From the NCBI GenBank assembly GCA_032718475.1, contig JAUCBJ010002119.1, positions 1-47,498 of the forward strand: 47,498 nt of DNA, read 5' to 3'. Positions 22,048-32,400 of the stretch are shown here, in pieces; the first letter of the stretch is position 1; every line of letters starts with the position of its first letter. The notes under the pieces are model-generated. The model saw only the letters and a program-made list of their open reading frames with translations, had not been told where the DNA came from and ran no database searches. Both the position numbers and the translations under genes were made by a program. This DNA is from Nemertoderma westbladi. Lineage: Eukaryota > Xenacoelomorpha > Nemertodermatida > Nemertodermatidae.

Positions 22048-23253
22048 ATGTCATCGACGTCAAAACCGGCCAGAAGTGGTAGGCGTCGCCAGAGCATTAA
22101 TGCTGTCGCCAATCGCCGACTAACTTCTCCCGGCTCAACAAGCAACTCGGCGACGGAAAAAAGGGAAAACAAAACAACTAATTCCAACTTCCCGCCAAAA
22201 AAACAGCTGCCCAAACAAACCGCCACTGGTCCACTACGGAACGACGGCCACGATGAAATCGAAGTATATTGCTCCGGAGGAAACTGTACAATCGCAATGA
22301 TATGCATCGCAGCGACTGGAACAGACTTTGGGCAGATAGATTTTTACTGTGGCCGATGCGTTGGTAAACGATTGTCCCGAGCCTCGAAAGACCTCGAGAA
22401 CGTCGAATCGCGACTAAACGAGAAAATCCAGCCACTCCAACAACAACTAGATGTAGCTGGAACAAAATCAAACAAGCTTGAGTTGGGTATTACACAACTT
22501 GAGAAAAATACGAAGGACAACAAACAAGCTACGGCCACCAGGCTCAAAGAACTGCGAGTGGACATTGAAAACAATGTTGAAGAGCTACAAACAAAAATAG
22601 AAGAATCAGTCGCAGCAGTTGCAAACGTTGAACCTGGCAACGACTCAGGGGAGTGGACAACCTACGCATCCAAGGCCAAAAAGACGAGTCAACCAACAAA
22701 CCTAGCTGTTCTAACGAGACAATTAAAACATGAAGAGGCGGAACAGAATAAAAGGAAATGCAACATTGTCATAAAAGGATCAACTGATGTAGATGACAAG
22801 AAAGTGGTAATCGATATCGCTGACACACTGGGTGTTTCATTGAACCGCGACGAGATAACAACAAGACGTGTTGGAAAACAACAAACCAACCAGCCACAAC
22901 CACTAGTAGTCACAATACCGCATGAGAAACGAAGTATTCTCCTGCGGAAAGCCCGCGAACTACGCCAAATCGAGCACCTCAAAAACCTTTACATCTCGCC
23001 GGACTACACCCCGGAGGAAAGTCGGCTACAGTTTGAACTGCGCAAAGAACGACATACTATGCAAGCGACAAGACCAGAAAAACGATGGATCATCCGCCAC
23101 GGCCACGTCGTTGAAGGATTGCCTCTAACCCAACCTGGTCACCTGGTCACCAAGCCTACTGACTCTGATGGTACAGAAGTTACCCCAACACAGTCCCTCG
23201 AACCTCGCAGCAGATCAACGAGTAGATCTGTATCCACCAGAGACACATACTGA
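22048..23253 (+). CDS. LINE C ORF1 protein (401 aa)
   Basis: Starts at an ATG in good context (AAACATGTC). Residues 1-70 are basic and Ser/Thr-rich. Cysteines at 75, 80, 86, 101 and 104, with YCSGGNC and YCGRC, look like a PHD- or zinc-finger-like fold. Residues about 108-190 are a predicted coiled coil (LENVESRLNEKIQPLQQQL onward). Residues about 235-300 (CNIVIKGSTD...VTIPHEKRS) and about 300-345 resemble the RRM-like and C-terminal domains of L1-type ORF1 RNA-binding proteins. Such proteins bind element RNA and act as nucleic-acid chaperones. The frame ends in TGA at 23251-23253, followed by CTA and staying in frame with ORF2. Confidence 0.85.
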   Translation: MSSTSKPARSGRRRQSINAVANRRLTSPGSTSNSATEKRENKTTNSNFPPKKQLPKQTATGPLRNDGHDEIEVYCSGGNCTIAMICIAATGTDFGQIDFYCGRCVGKRLSRASKDLENVESRLNEKIQPLQQQLDVAGTKSNKLELGITQLEKNTKDNKQATATRLKELRVDIENNVEELQTKIEESVAAVANVEPGNDSGEWTTYASKAKKTSQPTNLAVLTRQLKHEEAEQNKRKCNIVIKGSTDVDDKKVVIDIADTLGVSLNRDEITTRRVGKQQTNQPQPLVVTIPHEKRSILLRKARELRQIEHLKNLYISPDYTPEESRLQFELRKERHTMQATRPEKRWIIRHGHVVEGLPLTQPGHLVTKPTDSDGTEVTPTQSLEPRSRSTSRSVSTRDTY

Positions 23254-23256
23254 CTA
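23251..23256 (+). promoter_or_regulatory. UGA-CUA stop context between ORF1 and ORF2 (possible readthrough site)
   Basis: The ORF1 stop is UGA followed directly by CUA, the context known to promote stop-codon readthrough in metazoan genes. ORF1 and ORF2 are in the same frame, and no other stop occurs until 26722. Readthrough itself is inferred. Confidence 0.5.
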
Positions 23257-26200
23257 TGTCCGCACCGGACCACTGCTGGGTCTGTCGCGCCACAGCGGAC
23301 CCCGGCTGGGTCTGTCACGCCACACCGGACCCCGGCTGGGTCTATGGCGCCACACCGGACCCCGGGAGGGCCTGTGGCGCCACACCAGACCTCGGCAGGG
23401 TCTAGCGCACCACACCGGACCCTGGTAGGGTCTACCACGCCACTCCGGACCCCGGCAGGGTCTGTAGCGCCACAACGGACCCCGACAGGGTCTACCGCGC
23501 CACTCCGGACCCTGGCAGGGTCTGTAGCGCCACAACGGACCCCGACAGGGTCTACCGCACCACACCGGACCACGGCAAGGTCTGTAGCGCCACAACGGAC
23601 CCTGGCAGGGTCTGTAGTACCACACCGTACCCCGGCAGGGTTTACCGCGACACACCGGACCCCGCCAGGGTCTGTCGCGCCACACCAGACCCCGGCAGGG
23701 TCTGTCGCGCCACACCGGACCCCAGCAGGGTCTGTGGCGCCTCACCGGACCCCGGCCGGGTCTGTAGCACCACACCGGACCCTGGCTGGGTCTGCCGCGC
23801 CGCGTCATGAACTTTACCCATGGATTACGAAGTTTAATCGCCCTGGGATCCATATAATGCACCTAAATGTTCAAAGTTTGAAAAGCAAATTACAAGAACT
23901 GCGGATCATAGCAAGAATGGCAAACTTACACATAATTACTGTTTCTGAGACGTGGTTAGATGACTCAGTGTCGGACAATGAGATAGAAATATCCGGATAC
24001 TATGTCACAAGGAAAGACAGAATAGAAAATGGACACGGAGGTGTAGCTATCTATACGAAAAATAATCTAACACTGGAACCCTGTGATACACTAAATAATC
24101 TGGATATTGAAGGACTGTTTGGTTTTCTCTTACTCCTACAAACACCTAGAATCCTAATCGGCTCGGTTTATCGTCCACCATCATCTTCAGTTACACACTT
24201 CTTCAACACTCTAGAAACAGGAATTGGAAGCATCAGTGAACTACGCGAAATTTTCATTCTGGGTGATGTGAATGTCGATATGTTATCGAATGACCCCAGA
24301 CAGATTGGGGACAAAAATGTAGTCATTTCTTACTGCAACTCGGTTGGTGCAAAACAGATTATCAAGGAGGCCACTCGTGTAACCAACACAACAGCTACCC
24401 TCATAGACCACATCTACACTACATCATTGGCTGACAAGGTTACTGACTATGGTGTTATTGAGGTTGGTATCAGCGACCACTACATAGTTCATATAACTAG
24501 AAAGAAAGTCAAACCGGATGCAGTTCCTCCCCGTATAATTAATGCCAGAAGCTATAAGGAATATTCCCCCGCAGCCGTATCCAATATGATACCGCGCAAC
24601 GATGCTATATCGAATATCAGTCTAATTACTGATGTCGACACAGCCGTCAACGTCCTCACCACTCAGCTAACTTCAATACTGGATTCAATAGCCCCAAACA
24701 GGGATATAAGAATCAAGACACATTCGGAACCATGGCTTACACCGGAACTTCTACAGCTGATAATAGTAAGGGACAAATCATTTTCAAAACTGAAACACAA
24801 CCGCACTGTCATAAATGAAACTGATTTCAAAAAACAAAGGAACGTTGCCACTAACGCCATCAAAGAGGCTAAGAAAGCCTACATACGGACCCAAATCGAA
24901 AATAACAGGACCGACCACAAAAAGCTATGGAAAACATTAAAGTCCCTAGGAATGCCAGTAAAGAAAACCAAGTCGTCGGCCATAACAAAAATCCACAATG
25001 GCAGAGCTCTAGTACACGAACCAAAACAAATTGCTGATACATTTAATACATTCTTTACGTCAATTGCGAAGGAACTAGTTAACCAGCTGCCCCCGCCATC
25101 TGGACGGTTCGGGGAAGATTCGGTTGCCCGGTACTACCAATCGATGGGAATTCAAAGAGATAGTTTCACTATACAACAAACAACAACCGACGAGGTATCT
25201 GATATCATGTCTAAGCTGAACACTGATAAAAGCCCTGGAATCGACGGACTGCCCGCAAGACTATACAAAGACGGCCACAAGGAATTGTCGAAGCCTATCA
25301 CGCACATTGTTAACGTCTCCATAGCAACAAGTACTTTCCCATCATCCCTGAAACTAGCTAAGGTAACACCTGTGCACAAAAAGAAAGGCTCACTGATATT
25401 GAGAGAAAACCATCGCCCTCTATCCCTACTGCCTATCCTCGCCAAAATCCTAGAACGTGTGGTATATGACCAGGTCTATTCATACTATATATCAAGTAAG
25501 ATTTTATCAAAGCTACAATCAGGATTCTTAAAAGGATACTCAACCGAAACCTGTTTAATATTTCTAGACAATTACATACGAAACGCAGCCGATCTCGGAA
25601 AGCTGACAGGAATGGTACTGATAGACCTAAAGAAAGCATTTGATACGGTAAACCATGACATCGTTCTAATGAAACTGAAACACATGGGGCTGGACAATTC
25701 ATCAGTCAACTGGTTTAAATCATATCTATCGAAACGCAGCCAGGTTGTGAGTATCCAGGGTACATCCTCCGACGAACTTCCACTCGACGATGGCTTACCC
25801 CAGGGCGGGATCCTTCCGGTATTGTTATTCCTGTCGCAAATAAACGACTCCGATCAGGCGGTAGACTGTCCGACGCCAAAGTTTGCAGACGATCTCGCTC
25901 ACGTAGCTTCAGAAGAAGATGCCGAGACAATTTCCCAAACGCTTACACGAAATCTCGAAAACACCCAGTCTTGGCTCATAGACAATCGACTCACGCTACA
26001 CTTCGGCAAGACAGAAACCATCTTGTTTGGAACGAACCAACGTTTGGCGTCCAGTGCACCACTAGCAGTCACTTGTAATGGGAAACCCATATCGAACCGA
26101 ACTGTTGTCACATACCTGGGTTGCAAACTAGACCAATCAATGAACGGAGAGTCTATGATCACCGCGATAGTCAAGAAAGGGAATTCTAAATTAAAATTTC

Positions 26201-26724
26201 TTTACCAATTCTCCGGGGTACTAGACTACAACCTACGTCGCCTACTATGTAACACGCTGATACAGCCACTCATGGACTATGCTGCTGCTGTCTGGTTCTA
26301 CTCAATCAGCTCAATCTGGCGCAACAAGCTTGAGGCACTGCAGCGGAAGTGCATTCGATATTGCTTATCTTTAGAGGACCGCAGCCACATCTATCCATCG
26401 CACTACAAAACCATAAACTGGCTACCAATAGAATATCGAGTGCAACAAAATCTGGTAACTCTTATGTACAAGACCCAGCGCGGAACCTCACCGAGTTACA
26501 TCCAAGATATGGTTAACTTCAATAAAAACACGCGATCAACACGAACCCCGAGAACAAAAGCATCGATCCCCCATAAGAACACTAAATTCGCACAGAACTC
26601 ATTCGACTATCGAGGCCCAGCGTTCTGGAACGCCCTACCGAACTGTGTAACAGAGGCAACGACACTAGAGTCTTTTAAACACCAAGTAAAACGCCATTAC
26701 TTAAATACTCTAACCGACGCATGA
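23254..26724 (+). CDS. LINE C ORF2: APE endonuclease and reverse transcriptase
   Basis: The frame is open from the codon after the ORF1 stop; the first ATG is at 23344, inside the tandem repeat, and the next useful one at about 23854. The APE-type endonuclease (about 23840-24510) shows HLNVQSLKSK, SETWLDD, GGVAIYTK, GSVYRPP, ILGDVNVD, LIDHIYT and ISDHYIV. RT follows: DKSPGIDGLPARLY, LAKVTPVHKK, NHRPLSLLPILAKILER, LIDLKKAFDTVNH, GLPQGGILPVLLF and FADD at 25882-25893. The C-terminal region has KTETILFG, VTYLGCKLD and a trailing WNALPN...SFKHQVKRHYL segment. The codon for Gly is missing before Pro in the usual SILGPLLF motif. It cuts target DNA and reverse-transcribes element RNA in related LINEs. 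The start is uncertain: readthrough from ORF1 or ATG 23344. Confidence 0.9.
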   Translation, partial: LCPHRTTAGSVAPQRTPAGSVTPHRTPAGSMAPHRTPGGPVAPHQTSAGSSAPHRTLVGSTTPLRTPAGSVAPQRTPTGSTAPLRTLAGSVAPQRTPTGSTAPHRTTARSVAPQRTLAGSVVPHRTPAGFTATHRTPPGSVAPHQTPAGSVAPHRTPAGSVAPHRTPAGSVAPHRTLAGSAAPRHELYPWITKFNRPGIHIMHLNVQSLKSKLQELRIIARMANLHIITVSETWLDDSVSDNEIEISGYYVTRKDRIENGHGGVAIYTKNNLTLEPCDTLNNLDIEGLFGFLLLLQTPRILIGSVYRPPSSSVTHFFNTLETGIGSISELREIFILGDVNVDMLSNDPRQIGDKNVVISYCNSVGAKQIIKEATRVTNTTATLIDHIYTTSLADKVTDYGVIEVGISDHYIVHITRKKVKPDAVPPRIINARSYKEYSPAAVSNMIPRNDAISNISLITDVDTAVNVLTTQLTSILDSIAPNRDIRIKTHSEPWLTPELLQLIIVRDKSFSKLKHNRTVINETDFKKQRNVATNAIKEAKKAYIRTQIENNRTDHKKLWKTLKSLGMPVKKTKSSAITKIHNGRALVHEPKQIADTFNTFFTSIAKELVNQLPPPSGRFGEDSVARYYQSMGIQRDSFTIQQTTTDEVSDIMSKLNTDKSPGIDGLPARLYKDGHKELSKPITHIVNVSIATSTFPSSLKLAKVTPVHKKKGSLILRENHRPLSLLPILAKILERVVYDQVYSYYISSKILSKLQSGFLKGYSTETCLIFLDNYIRNAADLGKLTGMVLIDLKKAFDTVNHDIVLMKLKHMGLDNSSVNWFKSYLSKRSQVVSIQGTSSDELPLDDGLPQGGILPVLLFLSQINDSDQAVDCPTPKFADDLAHVASEEDAETISQTLTRNLENTQSWLIDNRLTLHFGKTETILFGTNQRLASSAPLAVTCNGKPISNRTVVTYLGCKLDQSMNGESMITAIVKKGNSKLKFLYQFSGVLDYNLRRLLCNTLIQPLMDYAAAVWFYSISSIWRNKLEALQRKCIRYCLSLEDRSHIYPSHYKTINWLPIEYRVQQNLVTLMYKTQRGTSPSYIQDMVNFNKNTRSTRTPRTKASIPHKNTKFAQNSFDYRGPAFWNALPNCVTEATTLESFKHQVKRHYLNTLTDA
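23260..23808 (+). repeat. 30-bp in-frame tandem repeat between ORF1 and ORF2 of LINE C
   Basis: About 18 units built around GGGTCTGTAGCGCCACAACG plus GACCCCGGCA. Length is strictly kept at 30 bp, so the ORF2 frame stays open and encodes a decapeptide like GSVAPHRTPA. The peptide is rich in Pro, Thr, Arg and Ala and is probably disordered. The unit is unrelated to the 30-bp array at 14622. Confidence 0.9.
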
Positions 26725-27298
26725 ATCACAATTACTTGCACACTATTAACCCACTTAATTCATAAACATGCATCGCAGTTCTTTTACTAAGTTTGTTTTT
26801 CTACCTTTATTTATCTAAATACTTGACAGAATTTTTGACAGTAAATTGACAGAAAAATTTTAAGTAACAAATTTTAAATTATCCCACCCATAACCATTTT
26901 TAGATTAAAGCACTGACCATTTTATTTGTGTATTTTTATTTGTAGTCTTGAATTTAATTCTTATTGCTTCCCCAACAATTATACAATCTTATTAGTAGTT
27001 CATGTGTATTCTAATCTGTAGTCCTAAATTTAATTTTATTACTTCCCCGACTATTTTACCTAAAACATTATTACATAGCGGGGACCCACATGGAAACGAG
27101 GTCCGCCTCATGTGGCTATCCCATTAAGTGACAATTTTATCGATATAACTCGCGTAAGATGTACTGTTCATATATTTTTCATACCATACTGATTTAAATT
27201 CATAACAAAAATATCTCGTACTGTATCTATAACAATTGTATGGTTGCTAACGGTCTATACCAACTTAAATATTATCTATTATGTGTCCCGTCACTAAT

Positions 27299-27321
27299 AA
27301 ATCAATATCAATATCAATATC
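27299..27321 (+). repeat. 3' microsatellite tail of LINE C
   Basis: About four ATCAAT-type hexamers end the element directly before the right target duplication ATAGTA at 27322. Confidence 0.8.
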
Positions 27322-27327
27322 ATAGTA

Positions 27328-27641
27328 GAGTTAAGCAGCTACGCCTTAACCATGTGCATAAAGTGTATAATGGTAAATGTCCCAATTACCTAAAACAAAA
27401 ATTCAAAAGAGTACGCGATACACACTCTTACAGTACCAGAGCTAGTGCTTCAAACTTCTACCTCCCGAATTGTAAATCCTTTGAATCTGATACTTTCTTT
27501 TTTAACGGTATTAAAAATTGGAACGCTCTGTCTAATGAAATTAAAAACCTAGATAATCAACATTCTTTTAAATCTGCAGTTAAATCTCACCTCCGTGTGC
27601 AATGTAAAAATAGGTACAATAGTCCTACAGTAAGTTATTAG
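27328..27641 (+). pseudogene. LINE B RT, right half (C-terminal tail)
   Basis: The frame reads RVKQLRLNHVHKVYNGKCPN and continues with HSYSTRASASNFYLPN, SFFF-like and NWNALSNEIK segments, the usual C-terminal tail of CR1/L2 ORF2 proteins. It ends at TAG 27639-27641. It continues the LINE B frame interrupted at 21853. The ORF upstream to 27240 is LINE C 3' UTR sequence and is not coding. Confidence 0.88.
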
Positions 27642-28055
27642 TTTATTAATTATTTACTATTTATACTGTAATTACGTTTTATAATAAATTGTTCTGTACA
27701 TTACATCTTTATCGGTGAGTCGGACATTGTCACGCTCTCGGTAAAGTTGTACATGTACATACTGTAATTACGTTTTATAATAAATTGTTCTGTACATTAC
27801 ATCTTTATCGTTGAGTCGGACATTGTCACGCTCTTGGTAAAGTTGTACATGTACATACAGTAGTGTAATTACGTTTTATATTGGTTTTAGGTTAGCGTAG
27901 TGTAATATTGTATTTGTAACCAAGTAACATAAAGGACCCCCTTGGAAATAAGCTGCAAAGCTTTAGGGGTAATCCTATATGTTATGTACCGGTACATTGT
28001 TTGGTGTATTTGTTATTGTTTTTACATAATGTATAAATAAATCTATCTATCTATA
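27642..28055 (+). mobile_element. LINE B 3' UTR with 96-bp tandem repeat and (ATCT)n tail
   Basis: Two copies of a 96-bp unit (27665-27760, 27761-27856) plus a partial third, differing at only a few positions. The element ends in (ATCT)n at about 28038-28055. Confidence 0.75.
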
Positions 28056-28293
28056 ACAGGCGCAACAAGAGATTTTTATTTGGAACATTACCATTATTTT
28101 CCATCACCAACATGAGCTAATAATGACTAGAACCATACCAAATGGCCAACACAGTCGGCCATGCACTCGCACGGCGCAAATGCTCCATTTGTGCTCTCCA
28201 CCTGGATGGAGTGTATTGGGCGGACAAGGCAGGGCTTGGCGCGCCCGCCACAACGAAAATAAATCCTGTAACGCTGTCATTTTAATTCCCAAT

Positions 28294-28421
28294 TTATGGA
28301 GTATGCGCTGAGTGTGGGCAGTTCAAAAGGACATGACATTCGTCCTGAACAGAACTCCCATCACAGTGACACACTCTGCGGTCACTCGGTCTCCTGCTCC
28401 AGCGCCCCTTTTCAACTACTT
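28294..28421 (-). pseudogene. RT C-terminal zinc-binding scrap of another LINE
   Basis: On the minus strand the frame reads VEKGRWSRRPSDRRVCHCDG followed by a segment containing QDECHVLLNCPHSAH and a TAA. The pattern R-x-C-x-x-C...E-x-H-x-L-x-x-C-P is common near the C terminus of LINE ORF2 proteins. Only about 40 codons remain. Confidence 0.5.
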
Positions 28422-29287
28422 CTTAATGTTAAATAGGAAGTATTATGTGTTTTGCTTTGTATTTTTGCTTATTATATGTATATATAGTATATATGCACAT
28501 CAGTTTCCTGGTGGTTCGGGCCGCCCACATGTGCCTGCGAGGGTCAAGGTCATCACGTCACCGGCCAGTTCATAACGCTGACCTGGGAGAAATCTCCATC
28601 CGGCTCACCAACAACGGGGTGGCCATCGGAGGCAGCGGGGGTGGAATGCGGGGTTGAGCTGCTGCACACTAATTAACTATCTTCTCAACAAGTGCGTTTA
28701 TTGTCATAAAGAATTCAGTCGGCAAAGCAATATAAATAGCCATGTCAATTCTGTTCATAACTCTTAAAGTTGCCGGTAACAAAATTGTTGTATTTGTACT
28801 GAAATATATATTTGTAGAACTTTTGCGTAAATAATTAATATTCTAGAATAGAGTAAAAAATACATTAGAATAATGTAATTATATGTATATATGATTATTA
28901 TTTGTATTTTTAATAAAAAATTATCAGATCACTATAATTTTAACAGTAGTCCCAAAAATGTCTTCGTGGCAGGACTGCAGGAATGCAAATGTTGTTGTCA
29001 ATATTCGATGGGGGTACGTGACACTATTCAAAAACTTGGCATGGTACTATAATATTAAGTAAGGGGTGGGTGTTAGAATCAAATCTTGAAAAGTCTACAT
29101 AGATTATGGATAATGGCATCTCAGTGTTCAATAATGGTCACAATAATGCAGCAATCTTACAATTATTGGTAGTTCAAGTCTTAAAGTAATAAACATTTAG
29201 TCACATATAAATCACCACGTGAATGTTCCAATGACCCTTTTTACATTAATTGAGCAATAGATTTTCCTTTAATTTACAATAAGTCAG
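28422..29287. other. Spacer downstream of the carbonic anhydrase stop codon
   Basis: AT-rich with no coding signal. It should contain the 3' UTR of the minus-strand carbonic anhydrase gene. A minus-strand AATAAA lies at 28697-28702 and an ATTAAA at about 28907-28912; which one is used cannot be told. Confidence 0.4.
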
Positions 29288-29492
29288 TCAGTCACCACCT
29301 CCGCAGGACACAATGATTTGGCGACCATTGATTGGCTGAGTCGTTCTAAAGTTTCCGCTGATTGGTCCATGGTGATTGCTTTGCAGAGCGAGTAGATCCT
29401 GATAGTGAGATGTACCGAGAGGGATGGGCTGCTGAAACACGGTCCAAATAACAGACTCGTTGTAATCGGGTGTAGTGAGGGACCCGTGGTAC
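29288..29492 (-). CDS. Carbonic anhydrase exon D (Thr199-Thr200, stop)
   Basis: 205 nt after the acceptor TTTGTTTAG. Its first base completes the Arg codon begun in exon C, then YHGSLTTPDYNESVIWTVF and a C-terminal NFRTTQPINGRQI segment, the family's conserved end, before TGA at 29290-29288. Confidence 0.93.
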
Positions 29493-32400
29493 CTAAACAA
29501 ATCAAGTTAGTTGTAAGTGTCACTATTGGGTCAAAATCTGCTAAACGACGACTACTGTATCTTTGCTTTATCTACCGGCAATCCTTCAACCTCAGTGATG
29601 CGTCGCTCGTACCGCCAGTCGTCAGTCAGGGGTCCTGCTGTACGGAAAGCCCCGCTACAATTTCAATTTACATATTTAAACCTTTACCTCATTATTTGGG
29701 CTATTGCCAGCTTCAAGCTCAATATCAATACGGAGATTATGTTAAACTCCTACCAACCCTGAAGTAAACACAAAAGGTGTGTGCAACGTACTCGATGTTG
29801 TCTGTTCAGCAAACAGGTGGGAAGAGTTGCTTATTATAGGAGATTTTAATATGCCAGTCACGAGTTGGCAAACCCTTTCATCCAGTGACAAATATGAAAC
29901 TGAAATTATCCTATCTACTACTACTAGGTCGAGCGAACTCGGACAGTGGAAATGAGATCCTTCCAGGCTTCCCGATTCTCCATAGTTGTCGCAATTTCGT
30001 TTTTCCCAAGTTCAGTATCCCTTTCAAGTTGATCTATATATGTTACAGCTGGTCGTCCACGACTACGCTTTCCATGAGTTGGTTGCCAGAAAATTAGATC
30101 TAGTATGACCTCGTCTTTACTTCGCCAGCAGTGCCCACTGAATCTTAATCTGCGTTCACGGAGGGTGGTTGATACAGGGGGTATTGTACCATAGAGCTCG
30201 GCGTTTGTCATGTGTTGTCTCCAGCTGATGTTTATGGCTGCCCTTAGTAGTCTTGTGTAGCAACCATCAATTTGTTGTTCAAGTGATTTAGTCAGTGTCC
30301 AGGTCTCACCCCCGTATAAAAATACACTTTCCACTGTGGCTCGAAAGAACTTAGCCTTCAGGGGCCTGGAGAGATCTGATTTCCAGATGGTATCCATTTT
30401 TGAAAGAGCTACCCAAGCCTTTGCTTTCCTAACTTCTATGTCCAATTTGCTACTCTCTATCCATGATCCTAGGTACTGGAAGTCATCGACCTTCCTTAGT
30501 CTCACCTGGGAATAATTCAACATAACTTGCAAGCAAGAGGATGCAGAAAAACTGGTACTCCCTGAAAATATGTCCCTATGGCCTGGCTCCTGCTTAGTTA
30601 AGCTATGGGAACATCGCGATAAACGACGTTCAGCGACTACTGCAACTTCCAAACAAACATAAACATGAAGATAGCATCGTGCAACACAAACTCAGTTCGT
30701 ACGGCATCCAGCCTCCATGTTATTAACAAACTTATGGATGACTGTGATGTGCTTCTTATTCAGGAACACATGCTTCCCAAGCAGAATCTAAACTTTTTAG
30801 ACTCTATCAATGTTAACTTCAGCGGATTTGGAAACTCTCCAGTTAACTTATCAGACAGACTCCTAATTGGTAGACCTCATGGTGGGCTGGGAATCCTATG
30901 GAGGAAAACTTGCGGAAATATTGTTAAGATAATAGACTCCTCTGACACACGACTGCTGGTCTCCATGTTAACGCTGGCGTCGGGTATATCAATCCTGCTG
31001 GTCAATGTGTACTTTCCCTATGAATGTGCGCACAATCAGGATGAATATTTTGAATGTCTCGGCAAACTCGAATCGATTATTGAAACATCCAGCAGCAATT
31101 ACATATTGTGTTTGGGTGACTTCAATTCCACTCCAAACCGCAACTTCTATACTTCTTTAATGGAAATGTGTGATGAAGCTATGTGATGATTAGATATGTT
31201 ACCTCCCGATACCTACACGTACGTCAGCCCATGCTATTCAGCTACTTCTTGGTTGGATCACTGCTTGGTTTCGAGAGAGGCTAAGTGACTGGTTAGTGAT
31301 ATATCTGTAGAATGTGGTCTATCAATATCGGATCACTTACCGCTAATAATCACTGTCAAACCTCCTGCTCCATCAGATACTGGAGCACCGACAAAAACTG
31401 GAACTCCAAATCCGGCGAGCTCATGCCCCAATAATGAGAGGCCGTGTTGGTCAAAGGCTACTGATAAAGATAAACTTGCCATGCTGATAAGTGCGATGAG
31501 CTTCTGCGGAAAGTATAGTTCCATGGTCTGCCATCAATTGCACTACTACAAACTGTTCACAAGACACTGCCAACATTGATAAATTTTACAATGATATAGT
31601 GAAGGCTATGCGGTCTGCAGACTCTGACACAGGAGAAAGGCAGAGTCTCAGACTCGATCCAACCGTCTAGCTGAGTCATTATCGAGCGAAGACAGCAAGA
31701 AATTCTGGAATAATGTTAAATCTCAGTCAACCACACGTTCTACACCGCCTAACTCGGTGGATGATGCAGTTGGATCCGCTGAAGTATGCGGGATGTGGGC
31801 CAACAAATATGAATCTATATTTAATTCAGTTAAACCGGACCAGTCACCCGACTCGGAACGGGTATATGCTGCAGTTTCCAATGTGCAATTTAGTATTGAT
31901 AGGCTTGTGTCTCCTAATGAAATTACTACCGCTATCAATGAGCTAAAGTTAGATAAGGCCGCAGGACATGATTTTATTTATTCTGAGCACATTTTATATT
32001 CATCTAATCGTCTTAATATTTATATTAGTTTTTTATTTTCTTGTTTTTTTATACATGGTTTTTTACCTTCCAATTTGATGCGTTCTAATATCTTGCCGGT
32101 ATTGAAATATAGGAATGGTAGTGTTATCGATTCTAATAATTACCGTCCCATTGCTTTGGCAACGATTCTCGGTAAGCTATTGGAAATCATAATATTACAG
32201 CGAATTGAAAATCTCATTACAACAACCGATAGCAAGTTTGGTTATAAACGTGGCAACGGCACGGAGTTGTGTATATTTACAATTAAGGAATTAATTAATT
32301 ATTATTTAAGGAATGGCTCCAACGTATATATTTGTTTCTTGGACGCTTCAAAGGCTTTCGATAAGATCAATCATACCAAACTATTTAGTAAACTTTTACT

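Larger units (their letters stand above)
21854..27321 (+). mobile_element. LINE C: nearly full-length CR1/L2-like LINE nested in LINE B
   Basis: A 5468-bp insertion flanked by the 6-bp target duplication ATAGTA (21848-21853 and 27322-27327). Order: 194-bp 5' UTR, ORF1 (22048-23253), an in-frame 30-bp repeat, ORF2 with endonuclease and RT (to 26724), a ~600-bp AT-rich 3' UTR and a tail of (ATCAAT)n-type repeats ending at 27321. Both ORFs are free of internal stops. One codon is missing from a conserved RT motif, so activity is doubtful. Removing the insert restores the LINE B reading frame, which fixes both boundaries. Confidence 0.92.

Noticed and set aside
23139-23862. Minus-strand frames over the LINE C linker repeat
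   Set aside because: Shadows of the 30-bp repeat; the plus-strand frame joins real endonuclease and RT domains.
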